This document shows, in pieces, positions 26,346 to 35,081 of a DNA stretch of 64,000 nt. The DNA comes from Caulobacter sp. Root655 (GTDB lineage Bacteria > Pseudomonadota > Alphaproteobacteria > Caulobacterales > Caulobacteraceae): assembly GCF_001427665.1 (NCBI RefSeq), contig NZ_LMHC01000027.1, forward strand, positions 172,150 through 236,149, given 5' to 3'. The position numbers and the translations under genes were made by a program. The notes beneath the pieces are model-generated. The model searched no databases, was not told the DNA's origin, and saw only the letters and a program-made list of their open reading frames with translations. How positions within the stretch are numbered: the first letter of the stretch is position 1; each line of letters opens with the position of its first letter.

Positions 26346-26450
26346 ATCCCCGCGAAAGCGGGGACCCAAGCTGAATTGGCCGGGCAACTCCTGTCCGCAG
26401 ATGTTCTTGAGGCTGAAGGTCCGCTTGGATCCCCGCTTTCGCGGGGATGA
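26346..26450. repeat. 29-bp repeat, right copy, with an inverted third copy
   Basis: 26346-26374 repeats the left copy exactly. After about 50 bp an inverted copy (GCTTGGATCCCCGCTTTCGCGGGGAT, ending near 26450) follows, so the whole stretch is a larger palindromic element between the GIY-YIG and permease genes. Confidence 0.85.
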
Positions 26451-26477
26451 TCGGATTTGGGGTGCGTCTAGCTGGCG

Positions 26478-27887
26478 CTACGCCAGCTTCGAGTTCCGCG
26501 CCGAATAGCCGAAGTACAGCACGCACGCCGCCGCCACCCAGACGCCGAACAGGATCCAGGTGTCGAGCGGCAGTCCCACGATCAGGTAGCCGCAGAACGC
26601 CACGCTGAGCGCCGGGACCACGGGATAGAACGGCACGCGGTAGCCGCGCGGCAGGTCCGGCTGGGTGCGGCGCAGGATGATCACCCCCAGCGAGACGATG
26701 GCGAAGGCGATCAGCGTGCCCATGCTGGTCAGGTTGACCAGGGTGTCGAGCGGCACGAAGGCGGCCAGCACGGCGATGAAGGCCGCGACGATATAGGTGT
26801 TGAGGTCCGGCGTCTGGGTCCTGGGGTTGACCCGCTGGAACAGCTTCGGCAGCAGGCCGTCGCGGCTCATGGCGTAAAGGATGCGGGTCTGGCCGTACAT
26901 CACCACCAGGGTGATGCTGAAGATCGAGACGATGGCCCCGACGCAGAGGATCAGTGAGGTCCAGGCCTGGCCGGTCAGGTTGCGCAGGATCACCGCCAGC
27001 CCGGCCTCCTGGCCGGCGAAGGCGGTCCAGGGTTGGGCCCCGACGGCGGCCAGGGCGACCAGGATATAGACCGCCGTGACGATCAACAGGCTGAGGATGA
27101 TGCCCAGCGGCAGGGTGCGGCGCGGGTCCTTGACCTCGTCGCCGGCCGTCGAGACGGCGTCGATGCCGATGTAGGAGAAGAAGATCGACGAGGCCGCCGC
27201 CCCGATCCCGGCCACGCCCATCGGCGCGAACGGCTTGAGGTTCTCGGCGTGGAAGCCGCTGAAGGCGATGACCACGAAGAACAGCAGCACCAGCAGCTTG
27301 AGCACCACCAGCACGGCGTTGACCGTCACCGACTCCTTCACTCCGCGCAGCAGCAGCACCAGGCAGGCCCCGACCAGCACCACGGCCGGCAGGTTGAACA
27401 CCCCGCCCGCCCCCGGGGCCTTGGCGATGGCGTCGGGCATCCGCCAGCCGATCAGGTCGGAGAACATCTCGTTCAGGTATTGCCCCCAGCCTACGGCGAT
27501 CGCCGAGGCCGACACCGCGTATTCCAGCAGCAGGCAGGCCCCGACGATGAAGGCCACGAACTCGCCCAGGGTGGCGTAGGCGTAGGAATAGGACGAGCCC
27601 GACACCGGGATTGTCGAGGCCAGCTCGGCGTAGCACAGGGCGGTCAGGGCCGCGGTGATCCCGGCGATCACGAACGACACCACCACCGCCGGGCCGGCGG
27701 CGGGCACGGCGGTGGTCAGGGCCACGAAGATGCCGGTGCCGATGGTGGCCCCGACCCCGAGCATGGTCAGCTGGAACAGGCCGATCGAACGGTGCAGGCC
27801 TTCCTCGGGCAAATGTTCGCCGCCCTCGGCGATGACCCGCCCGACCGGTTTGCGCCGAAACAGGTCGGCGGCGCGAAACTGACCCAT
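26478..27887 (-). CDS. APC-family amino acid permease (cationic amino acid transporter-like)
   Basis: A 469-residue protein with about 12 membrane segments. The substrate-binding G-V-G-A-T-I-G-T-G-I-F-V motif is near residue 45, then C-Y-A-E-L-A-S-T-I-P-V-S-G-S-S-Y-S-Y-A-Y, F-F-S-Y-I-G-I-D-A-V-S-T-A-G-D-E and the Y-R-V-P-F-Y-P-V-V-P region, all typical of the CAT/YfnA-like branch. It imports amino acids across the inner membrane; the substrate cannot be specified. A monocistronic unit by spacing. Confidence 0.9.
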   Translation of the reverse strand: MGQFRAADLFRRKPVGRVIAEGGEHLPEEGLHRSIGLFQLTMLGVGATIGTGIFVALTTAVPAAGPAVVVSFVIAGITAALTALCYAELASTIPVSGSSYSYAYATLGEFVAFIVGACLLLEYAVSASAIAVGWGQYLNEMFSDLIGWRMPDAIAKAPGAGGVFNLPAVVLVGACLVLLLRGVKESVTVNAVLVVLKLLVLLFFVVIAFSGFHAENLKPFAPMGVAGIGAAASSIFFSYIGIDAVSTAGDEVKDPRRTLPLGIILSLLIVTAVYILVALAAVGAQPWTAFAGQEAGLAVILRNLTGQAWTSLILCVGAIVSIFSITLVVMYGQTRILYAMSRDGLLPKLFQRVNPRTQTPDLNTYIVAAFIAVLAAFVPLDTLVNLTSMGTLIAFAIVSLGVIILRRTQPDLPRGYRVPFYPVVPALSVAFCGYLIVGLPLDTWILFGVWVAAACVLYFGYSARNSKLA

Positions 27888-27965
27888 GGATACCGGCCCC
27901 AGCCTTGGGGTCCCAGGATGCGACCGCCTTTGCGGCGGCTAACTACCCTCGGGCGGCGTCGAACA

Positions 27966-29339
27966 TCAACCGTGCAGACCGTCCTTGATCGCCTGCTTGA
28001 CCCTCAGGCCAGGAACCTCGGTGAACACCAGGTCGTCGCGGCCGAAATAGCCCTTCTGCCGCCTGGCGCACCAGTCGGTGGTGACGATCACGTAGTGGTC
28101 CTTGGCGGGCGGCCGCGTCGGGGCGCCGTAGACGAAGTCGCCGGTGCGGCGTGCCAGCGGCAGGTCGCCGTCCTGATTGGCGCGCGACAGGATGTCGGCC
28201 AGCACGGCGGCGCTGACCTGCGCCTTCATCATCGCGCCGTCGAAACGGACCACGGCGTCGTAAGCGTACTGGGTCAGGTCGCCGGCCGGCAGGCCCGTGC
28301 CCAGCGTGGTGTGGCCCATGAAGCCGACGTCGGCTCCGGCCGCCCCGGCCATGAGCGTCGCCACCGTCCGGCCGGTGTCGCCCAGCGACAGGGCCTTGGG
28401 GATATGGGCGACCACCGCCGTCTCGGCCGGGGTCAGCTGAGCCTTCAGGGTCGCGGCGACCAGGGCGGCCAGGGCCGGGTCGGCGGGTCCGGCCGGATCG
28501 ACATGGACGCGCTCGATGCGGATCGGCGCGGCCCTGTCCGCCAGGTCGATCGTCGCCACGCTCAGCGGCTCGCCCCAGGCGCCGGTGTGGACATAGCGGG
28601 TGCGGCCCTGGGCGTGGTCGAAGGCCAGGTGGTCGTGGCCGCCCAGGACCAGGGTCCCGTCCGGAATGGCCGGCAGGATCAGTTTGTCGGCCGGCAGGCC
28701 CGCATGGCTCATGACGATCAGGAAGCCATCGTCGGGCGCGGCCTTGGGCAGGTTGGCCGCCGCCCAGGCGGTCGGGTCCTGAACGGACAGGGTCGGGCGG
28801 ATGTCCTTGGGATAGGTGTCGAGCGAGTTGGTGGCGATGCCGACCAGGTGGACCGGGAAACCGAGGTCGAGGGTGGCCCGCGACGTGGCGGCCGGCCGGC
28901 CGGTGCGGGCGTCGACGATGTTGCTCAGCACGGTAATGCCCAGGGCCCGGGCCCGGTCGATGGTCTTGGCCTGGTCGTCCACCAGGTCTGCGTCGTGGTT
29001 GCCCAGGTTGATGACCACCGGCGCCAGTTGGGTCAGGGCCTCCAGGAACGCCCAGTCCAGCGCGCCGCCGGTGCGCTGGGCCACGACGTTGCCGTGCTCG
29101 AACAGGTCGCCGTCCAGCAGGATCAGGCTGGGCGCGCGGTCGCGGTGGACCACCCGGCGCATGGTCTCCAGCAGCGGCGCCAGGCGGCCATAGGCCGAGT
29201 GCAGGTCCGACAGCATCAGGATGCGGGCCTTGCCGCGCTGTCCCGCCGCCAGGGCCGGTCCGCCGGCCAGGCTCGCCAGCCCGACACCGGCCAGGACCCG
29301 CAGGAGAAGTCGCCGCGAGGCCGCGTTCGAACCGGTCAT
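27966..29339 (-). CDS. Tat-exported metallophosphatase/5'-nucleotidase family protein
   Basis: A 457-residue protein. The N-terminus S-R-R-L-L-L-R-V-L-A-G-V-G-L-A...A-L-A is a twin-arginine-type signal. The calcineurin-like domain has D-L-H (L-M-L-S-D-L-H-S-A-Y-G), G-D-L-F-E-H-G-N, N-L-G-N-H-D-A, S-H-A-G and G-G-H-D-H-L in order, and a 5'-nucleotidase C-terminal domain follows. It probably removes phosphate from nucleotides or similar esters in the periplasm. Start overlaps the stop of the cfa-like gene by ATGA (29336-29339), so the two are translationally coupled, an unusual pairing. Confidence 0.85.
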   Translation of the reverse strand: MTGSNAASRRLLLRVLAGVGLASLAGGPALAAGQRGKARILMLSDLHSAYGRLAPLLETMRRVVHRDRAPSLILLDGDLFEHGNVVAQRTGGALDWAFLEALTQLAPVVINLGNHDADLVDDQAKTIDRARALGITVLSNIVDARTGRPAATSRATLDLGFPVHLVGIATNSLDTYPKDIRPTLSVQDPTAWAAANLPKAAPDDGFLIVMSHAGLPADKLILPAIPDGTLVLGGHDHLAFDHAQGRTRYVHTGAWGEPLSVATIDLADRAAPIRIERVHVDPAGPADPALAALVAATLKAQLTPAETAVVAHIPKALSLGDTGRTVATLMAGAAGADVGFMGHTTLGTGLPAGDLTQYAYDAVVRFDGAMMKAQVSAAVLADILSRANQDGDLPLARRTGDFVYGAPTRPPAKDHYVIVTTDWCARRQKGYFGRDDLVFTEVPGLRVKQAIKDGLHG

Positions 29340-30529
29340 GCCAGCCGTCGCTCGCCGTCGACCATGTAGTCGCGCGTCACCGGCAGGGCGCCGACCTTCT
29401 TGGCCACCTGGATCTGGAAGACCATGTGGCCGCCGTAGCGGAAGCCCAGCTCGGCCCCGCACAGGTAGAATTCCCACATCCGCCGGAACCGCGCGTCGAA
29501 CATCGCCGGGATGTCCGGATCGGCCAGGAACCGCATCCGCCAGTGCTTGCAGGTCTCGGCGTAGTGCAGGCGCAGGATCTCGATGTCGGTGATCCACAGG
29601 CCGGCCTCCTCGACCGCCTTGACGATCTCCGACAGGCCCGGGATGTAGCCGCCGGGGAAGATGTATTTCTGGGTGAAGGCGTTGGTCGCGCCGGGGCCCG
29701 ACATCCGGCCGATCGAGTGGATCACCGCGCTGCCGTCGTCGGCCAGCAGCTTTTTCACCGTCTCGAAATAGGTGCGGAAATTGGGGGCGCCGACGTGCTC
29801 CAGCATGCCGACCGAGACGATGCGGTCGAAGGTCTCGTCGAGGTCGCGATAGTCGGTCAGCCGAAACTCGACCTGGTCGGACAGCCCGGCCTGCTCGGCC
29901 CGCTCCCGGGCCAGGGCCAGTTGCTCGGTCGACAGGGTGACCCCGGTCATCTTCGCCCCATGGTCGGCCGCCAGGGTCAGGGCCATGCCGCCCCAGCCCG
30001 AGCCGATGTCGAGCACCTTCATGCCGGGCGTGATGTTCAGCTTGGCGCCGATATGGGCCTTCTTGGCGACCTGCGCCTCCTCCAGCGTCATGTCGGGACG
30101 GGCGAAATAGGCGCAGCTGTACTGCATGTCGGTGTCGAGGAAGCGGCGGTAGAGTTCGTTCGACACGTCGTAGTGGTGGGCGACGTTGCGGCGCGAGGCG
30201 ATGCGGTCGTTGATAGACTGCACGCTGCGCTTGAACGCCTTTCGCGTGCGGGTCAGCCACGAGCCGCGCTTGGGCGTGCGGCCGCCGCTCTTGCCGACGA
30301 TCTCCAGCAGGTCCCACAGCGTGCCCTGGTCCAGCGTCAGGTCGCCGTCCATATAGGCCTCGCCGAGGCCCAGGCTGGGATTGGAGACCAGGCGGCGCAG
30401 GCCCTTGCCGGTGATGCGCATGACCACCGGAGGGCCCGAGCCGTCGCCGGCCGTCTTCACGGAACCGCCGGGGAGGTGGACGGTCAGGTTGCCCACCTTG
30501 ACCATTTTGTTCAGCAGAGCTTCGATCAT
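29336..30529 (-). CDS. cfa: cyclopropane-fatty-acyl-phospholipid synthase family protein
   Basis: A 397-residue SAM-dependent methyltransferase of the Cfa/CMAS family: an N-terminal lipid-binding domain (G-E-A-Y-M-D-G-D near 60), then N-V-A-H-H-Y-D-V-S-N-E-L-Y, the SAM loop V-L-D-I-G-S-G-W-G-G, V-G-M-L-E-H-V-G and F-P-G-G-Y-I-P. It adds a methylene bridge to unsaturated fatty acyl chains of membrane phospholipids. First gene of the two-gene unit with the metallophosphatase. Confidence 0.92.
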   Translation of the reverse strand: MIEALLNKMVKVGNLTVHLPGGSVKTAGDGSGPPVVMRITGKGLRRLVSNPSLGLGEAYMDGDLTLDQGTLWDLLEIVGKSGGRTPKRGSWLTRTRKAFKRSVQSINDRIASRRNVAHHYDVSNELYRRFLDTDMQYSCAYFARPDMTLEEAQVAKKAHIGAKLNITPGMKVLDIGSGWGGMALTLAADHGAKMTGVTLSTEQLALARERAEQAGLSDQVEFRLTDYRDLDETFDRIVSVGMLEHVGAPNFRTYFETVKKLLADDGSAVIHSIGRMSGPGATNAFTQKYIFPGGYIPGLSEIVKAVEEAGLWITDIEILRLHYAETCKHWRMRFLADPDIPAMFDARFRRMWEFYLCGAELGFRYGGHMVFQIQVAKKVGALPVTRDYMVDGERRLA

Positions 30530-30616
30530 GGCCGCGACCCTAGCGCGAGGGTCGCGGGCAAGAACAGATCGAAATTTTCGTCCGTCTCCCCTTGCGAAAC
30601 GACGCCCGCGAACCGG

Positions 30617-31612
30617 TCAGCGCTCGCTGTCGAGGTGGGCCATCTGGGCTTCGGCGTAGCGCGTGCCGGCCGCCGCGTCCCTGGGCACGGCCCGTTCGAT
30701 GGCGGCCAGGTCGTCGGCCGACAGGGCGACGTGCAGCGCGCCGAGCGACTCCGTCAGGCGCGTGCGGGTGCGCGCCCCGACCAGCGGGATGATGTCGTCG
30801 CCCTGGGCGGCGACCCAGGCGATGGCGATCTGGGCGATGCTGGCGCCCTTGGCTTCGGCGATCGTTCGCAGCGCCTCGACCAGGGCCAGGTTCCTGTCGA
30901 CGTTGTCGCCCTGGAAGCGCGGCGAGAAGGCGCGGAAGTCGCCCTTCTCCTGCCCCTGGTTCCTGTCCCAATGGCCGCTGATCAGGCCGCGCGACAGCAC
31001 GCCATAGGCCGTCATGCCGATGCCCAGCTCGCGCAGGACCGGCAGGATCTTGTCCTCGAGGCTCCGCGAGATCAGCGAATACTCGATCTGCAGGTCGACG
31101 ATCGGATGGACGGCGGCGGCCTTGCGGATGGTCTCGGCCCCGACCTCGGACAGGCCGATGTGGCGCACATAACCGGCCTTGACCAGGTCGGCGATGGCGC
31201 CGACCGTGTCCTCGATCGGCACGTCGGGATCCAGGCGGGCCGGGCGATAGATGTCGACATGGTCGACGCCCAGGCGCTGCAGCGTATAGGCCAGCGACGT
31301 CTTCACCGCCGCCGGACGGCCGTCGAAGCCGATCCAGCCGCCCGCCGGGTCGCGCTGGGCGCCGAACTTGACGCTGAGGATCGCCTGGTCGCGCTTGTGG
31401 CCCTTCAGCGCCTCGCCGATCAGCATCTCGTTGTGGCCCATGCCGTAGAAGTCGCCGGTGTCGATCAGGGTGATCCCGGCCTCGAGGGCGGCGTCGATCG
31501 TCGCCAGGCTCTCGGCGCGGTCCGAGGGGCCGTACATGCCCGACATGCCCATGGCGCCCAGGCCCAGGGCCGAGACGACGGGGCCGGTCTTGCCGAGTTG
31601 ACGCGTTTGCAT
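30617..31612 (-). CDS. aldo/keto reductase
   Basis: A 331-residue (beta/alpha)8 NADPH-dependent oxidoreductase opening M-Q-T-R-Q-L-G-K-T-G-P-V-V-S-A-L-G-L-G. The catalytic D (D-T-G-D-F-Y-G), Y and K (S-V-K-F-G) positions are present. The usual Y-Y-Q-H-R-x-D-P is here Y-R-P-A-R-L-D-P, so the tetrad histidine is Ala. The C-terminal G-A-R-T-R-T-R-L cofactor motif is intact. Physiological substrate unknown. Divergent from a LysR gene with a palindromic site between them, which argues that LysR controls it. Confidence 0.88.
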   Translation of the reverse strand: MQTRQLGKTGPVVSALGLGAMGMSGMYGPSDRAESLATIDAALEAGITLIDTGDFYGMGHNEMLIGEALKGHKRDQAILSVKFGAQRDPAGGWIGFDGRPAAVKTSLAYTLQRLGVDHVDIYRPARLDPDVPIEDTVGAIADLVKAGYVRHIGLSEVGAETIRKAAAVHPIVDLQIEYSLISRSLEDKILPVLRELGIGMTAYGVLSRGLISGHWDRNQGQEKGDFRAFSPRFQGDNVDRNLALVEALRTIAEAKGASIAQIAIAWVAAQGDDIIPLVGARTRTRLTESLGALHVALSADDLAAIERAVPRDAAAGTRYAEAQMAHLDSER

Positions 31613-31684
31613 GGTGAGGTCTCCGTGAAAGGGCGCGGGGGAGCACGCCGAGTTCGATGGAGCGGACTATGCAGCGCCGCCTCG

Positions 31685-31712
31685 CGTGCGATAATCCGTT
31701 CATTATTGCACG
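31685..31712. promoter_or_regulatory. palindrome in the LysR/aldo-keto reductase intergenic region
   Basis: CGTGCGATAAT-CCGTTC-ATTATTGCACG: 11-bp arms with one mismatch and a 6-bp centre, an AT-rich island in GC-rich DNA, containing the T-N11-A spacing of LysR boxes. It is 22 bp upstream of the LysR start and 73 bp upstream of the reductase start. Confidence 0.65.
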
Positions 31713-31733
31713 AGCTGTTCGGAAATTCGCACA

Positions 31734-32627
31734 ATGGCCCAGCCCGACCTCGCCGATCTCGACGCCTTCACCGCGGTGGCGCGGGTCCGCAGCTTCCGCG
31801 GCGCGGCGGCCCTGCGTGGCGTGTCGCCCTCGTCGCTGTCGGAAGCCCTGCGCCGGCTGGAGGCGGCCCTGGGCGTGCGGCTGCTCAACCGCACCACCCG
31901 CAGCGTCACCCCCACCGAGGCCGGCGAGCGGCTGCTGGCCCGCCTGACCCCGGCCCTGGCCGATGTCGGCCTGGCCCTGGACGAGGTCAACGCCTTCCGC
32001 GACAGCCCGACCGGGGTGCTGAAGCTCAACGTGCCGGGCGCGGTGGCCCGCATCGTCTTTCCCGACCTGATCCCGCGCTTCCTGGCCGCCCATCCCGGCA
32101 TCCGCGTCGAGGTCACCGCCGAGGACAGCTTCGTCGACGTGCTGGCCGCCGGCTTCGACGCCGGGGCCCGCTACGACGAGCGGCTGGAGAAGGACATGAT
32201 CGCCATACCCCTGGCGGGGCCGCAGCGCTTCGTGGTGGTCGGCTCGCCGACCTATTTCGCCGAGCACGGGCGGCCCACCCACCCGCGCGAGGTGCTGAGC
32301 CACCCCTGCATTCGCCACCGCTTCGCCAGTGGGGCCAGCTACGCCTGGGAGTTCGAGAAGGAAGGCGAGGTGATCCGCGTCCAGCCCGAAGGCCCGCTGA
32401 TCACCACCAGCGGCGACCTGGAACTGGCCGCCGCCGTGGCGGGCGTCGGCCTGCTGGCCACCTTCGAGGGCTTCGCGGCCGAGCTGATCGCGGCGGGCAA
32501 GCTGGAGACCGTGCTCGACGACTGGCTGCCGCCGTTCAGCGGGCCGTATCTCTATTATCCCAGCCGTCGGCACATGCCCGCGCCGCTACGGGCGTTCGTG
32601 GATTTCGTGAAGGCGGAGAAGAAATAA
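31734..32627 (+). CDS. LysR-family transcriptional regulator
   Basis: A 297-residue protein: N-terminal winged HTH (F-T-A-V-A-R-V-R-S-F-R-G-A-A-A-L-R-G-V-S-P-S-S-L-S-E-A-L-R-R-L-E, residues about 9-40), then L-N-R-T-T-R-S-V-T-P-T-E-A-G, and a periplasmic-binding-protein-like effector domain. It resembles the CrgA/DsdC-like group that regulates adjacent oxidoreductases. Probably activates or represses the divergent aldo/keto reductase through the palindrome at 31685-31712. Confidence 0.92.
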   Translation: MAQPDLADLDAFTAVARVRSFRGAAALRGVSPSSLSEALRRLEAALGVRLLNRTTRSVTPTEAGERLLARLTPALADVGLALDEVNAFRDSPTGVLKLNVPGAVARIVFPDLIPRFLAAHPGIRVEVTAEDSFVDVLAAGFDAGARYDERLEKDMIAIPLAGPQRFVVVGSPTYFAEHGRPTHPREVLSHPCIRHRFASGASYAWEFEKEGEVIRVQPEGPLITTSGDLELAAAVAGVGLLATFEGFAAELIAAGKLETVLDDWLPPFSGPYLYYPSRRHMPAPLRAFVDFVKAEKK

Positions 32628-32935
32628 GAAATTCTGTCCCTCCCCCTTGCGGGGAGGGGGGCGGCGAAGCCGACGGGTGGGGCAGGTGCAGGGCGCCCAT
32701 TCCTTAGGCTCAATGCGGCGGCTCCCCCACCCGACCCCTTCGGGGCCACCCTCCCCGCAAGGGGGAGGGAAGGGCTTGGGATGCAGAACCCGTCCAGAGC
32801 GGGTGAAATCTCCCCCCAACCCGCTACGCTGAGCGCCGTGTTAGAAACCCTGTTCTTGCTTCCGCGCGCCCCTGGGCGTAACGGGTCCGCTCCCGCCGCC
32901 GCTGGCGGGCTCAGATACAGAAATTGGAGGCTGCG
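32628..32935. other. 308-bp intergenic region: repeat plus asd leader
   Basis: Holds the palindromic repeat at 32637-32771 and then about 160 bp that should contain the asd promoter. A CCCGCC-N6-GGCGGG hairpin lies about 25 bp before the asd ribosome binding site. No gene is supported. Confidence 0.6.
32637..32771. repeat. CTCCCCC-type palindromic intergenic repeat (copy 4 of 5)
   Basis: Left hairpin TCCCTCCCCCTTGCGGGGAGGG, GCGGCGAAGCCGACGGGTGGGG linker, centre, inverted linker with CCGACCCCTTCGGGG, and right hairpin CCCTCCCCGCAAGGGGGAGGG. Sits directly after the LysR stop. Confidence 0.85.
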
Positions 32936-33964
32936 ATGGGTTACCGGGTCGCCGTGGTCGGCGCCACGGGCAATGTGGGCCGTGAGATGTTCAATATCCT
33001 CGAGGAACTGAAGTTCCCCGTCGAGAAAATGCATGCCATCGCCTCGCGTAAATCCATCGGCGTGGAAGTCTCGTTCGGCAGCCAGATTCTGCACTGCGAG
33101 GACCTGGAGCAGTTCGACTTCTCCAAGGTCGACATCGTGCTGATGAGCGCCGGCGGGTCGATTTCCAAGGCCTGGGGCGAGAAGATCGGCGCGGCCGGTC
33201 CGATCGTCATCGACAATTCCAGCCACTTCCGGATGGATCCGGACGTGCCGCTGGTGGTGCCGGAAGTGAACCCCGACGCCGTCAACCACCTGCCCAAGAA
33301 CATCATCGCCAACCCCAACTGCTCGACCGCGCAGCTAGTGGTGGTGCTGGCCCCCCTGCACGCCGAAGCCAAGATCAAGCGCGTCGTCGTCTCGACCTAC
33401 CAGTCGGTGTCGGGCGCGGGCAAGGAAGGCATGGACGAGCTGTGGGAACAGACCAAGGGCGTGTTCGTCCTGGGCGCCCCGGCTCCGAAGAAGTTCACCA
33501 AGCAGATCGCCTTCAACGTCATCCCCCACATCGACTCCTTCATGGAGGACGGCTTCACCAAGGAAGAGTGGAAGATGATGATGGAGACCAAGAAGATCTT
33601 GGATCCGTCGATCAAGCTGGTCGCCACCTGCGTGCGGGTGCCGGTCATGGTCGGCCACGCCGAGGCGGTCAACATCGAGTTCGAGACCCCGTTGGACGAG
33701 GACGACGTCCGCGAGATCCTGCGCGACGCCGACGGCGTGTCCGTCGTCGATAAGCGCGAGGACGGCGGCTATATGACGCCCAAGGAAAGCGCCGGCGAGT
33801 TCCCGGTCTATGTCTCGCGCATCCGCACCGACCCCACGGTCGAGAACGGCATCGTACTCTGGTGCGTGGCCGACAACCTGCGCAAGGGCGCGGCGCTGAA
33901 CGCCGTGCAGATCGCCCAGCTCCTGCATGAGCGCGGCCTGATCAAGCAGAAGACGCCGGCTTAA
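32936..33964 (+). CDS. asd: aspartate-semialdehyde dehydrogenase
   Basis: A 342-residue protein. NADP loop G-A-T-G-N-V-G at the N-terminus, active-site N-P-N-C-S-T-A (C129), Q-S-V-S-G-A-G-K-E-G and H-A-E-A-V-N-I-E-F as in the bacterial Asd family. It reduces aspartyl phosphate to the semialdehyde, the branch point to lysine/diaminopimelate, threonine and methionine. ATG 32936 has GGAGG 5 nt upstream (32926-32930); the upstream in-frame TTG overlaps that site. Confidence 0.95.
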   Translation: MGYRVAVVGATGNVGREMFNILEELKFPVEKMHAIASRKSIGVEVSFGSQILHCEDLEQFDFSKVDIVLMSAGGSISKAWGEKIGAAGPIVIDNSSHFRMDPDVPLVVPEVNPDAVNHLPKNIIANPNCSTAQLVVVLAPLHAEAKIKRVVVSTYQSVSGAGKEGMDELWEQTKGVFVLGAPAPKKFTKQIAFNVIPHIDSFMEDGFTKEEWKMMMETKKILDPSIKLVATCVRVPVMVGHAEAVNIEFETPLDEDDVREILRDADGVSVVDKREDGGYMTPKESAGEFPVYVSRIRTDPTVENGIVLWCVADNLRKGAALNAVQIAQLLHERGLIKQKTPA

Positions 33965-33973
33965 GACGACCCT

Positions 33974-34002
33974 CGTCGTCCCCGCCCGCGGCGGGGACGA
34001 CG
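33974..34002. repeat. 13-bp perfect inverted repeat after asd
   Basis: CGTCGTCCCCGCC-CGC-GGCGGGGACGACG, 10 bp after the asd stop, with no T tract. A related hairpin follows rarD (35010-35037). Confidence 0.8.
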
Positions 34003-34098
34003 ATGGACCAGCCTTCGGGACCGGACATCGCGCCCCTCGCAAGAAGCGGGCGGACGACAGGGGATCTCCCTGTCAGATCCTTCCGAAAGGCTTTTCCC

Positions 34099-35001
34099 AT
34101 GGTTTCCAGCACTGCCCCGGACACCAAGCCGGCCTATATCGCCGGCGTGGCCTGCTATGGCCTCTGGGGCTTCCTGCCGCTCTATTTCCACCTGCTGCAC
34201 CAGTTGGGCGTCGGCTCGTGGGAGATGATCGCCCACCGCACGATGTGGTCGGTGCTGTGGGCCGGCGGCCTGGTGCTGCTGGCCAAGCAGGGCGGCCAGG
34301 TGGCGGCGGTGCTGCGCCAGCCCAAGACCCTGGCCATGCTGGCTCTGTCGACCCTGGCGATCTTCGGCAACTGGACGATCTACGTGTTCGCGGTCAACGC
34401 CGGCCACGTGATCGAGGCCAGCCTCGGCTACTACATCAACCCGCTGATGAACATGGCGGCCGGGGCGCTGCTGTTCCGTGAGCGGATGAGTCTGGAAGGC
34501 AAGGTCGCCATCGGCCTGGCCGCGGTCGGCGTCGCCATCCAGACCCTGGCCCTGGGTCACCTGCCGATCGTCTCGCTGGGCCTGGCCCTGACCTTCTGCG
34601 TCTACGCCATCCTGCGCAAACAGGTGAAGGCCGACGCCCAGACAGGGCTGTTCATCGAGTGCGCCTATCTGGCCCTGCCGGGGCTGGCCTATGTCTGGTA
34701 CCTGCAATCGAGCGGCGCCGGGCACTTCGGTTCGGGCGTTCCGGTGTCGAGCCTGCTGATGCTGGCCGGCCCGGCCACCGTCGTGCCGCTGGCGCTGTTC
34801 GCCTGGTCGGCCCGCCGCCTGCCGCTCAGCGCCGTCGGCTTCCTGCAGTTCATCGCCCCGACCATCCAGTTCCTGCTCGGTGTCGCCCTGGGCGAGGCCT
34901 TCACGCCGCTGCGGGCCTTGTCGTTCGTGTTCATCTGGCTGGGCGTGGCGGTGTTCGCCTATGGGGCGTGGAAGCGGACTCGGGTGGTGGCGGCGGTGTG
35001 A
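34099..35001 (+). CDS. rarD: EamA-family transporter RarD
   Basis: A 300-residue protein with ten membrane segments. G-V-A-C-Y-G-L-W-G-F-L-P-L-Y-F near residue 15, W-E-M-I-A-H-R-T-M-W-S, N-W-x-I-Y-V-F-A-V-N and E-A-S-L-G-Y-Y-I-N-P-L are the RarD hallmarks. A drug/metabolite-superfamily permease; physiological substrate not known. ATG 34099 follows a GAAAGG site; the frame upstream is a translated repeat. Confidence 0.9.
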   Translation: MVSSTAPDTKPAYIAGVACYGLWGFLPLYFHLLHQLGVGSWEMIAHRTMWSVLWAGGLVLLAKQGGQVAAVLRQPKTLAMLALSTLAIFGNWTIYVFAVNAGHVIEASLGYYINPLMNMAAGALLFRERMSLEGKVAIGLAAVGVAIQTLALGHLPIVSLGLALTFCVYAILRKQVKADAQTGLFIECAYLALPGLAYVWYLQSSGAGHFGSGVPVSSLLMLAGPATVVPLALFAWSARRLPLSAVGFLQFIAPTIQFLLGVALGEAFTPLRALSFVFIWLGVAVFAYGAWKRTRVVAAV

Positions 35002-35009
35002 TCAAAGCG

Positions 35010-35037
35010 CGTCATCCCCGCACATGCGGGGATGACG
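35010..35037. repeat. 13-bp perfect inverted repeat after rarD
   Basis: CGTCATCCCCGCA-CA-TGCGGGGATGACG, 8 bp after the rarD stop. Same TCATCCCC start as the repeats around the GIY-YIG gene. No T tract follows. Confidence 0.8.
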
Positions 35038-35081
35038 GCGTTATGTGAGGGGCTAGGCTGGCGCTTCACGTGAGCCGCCGC

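Noticed and set aside
26286-26387. N-terminal extension of the GIY-YIG frame
   Set aside because: Its S-L-G-P-R-F-R-G-D phrase is translated palindromic repeat, not protein.
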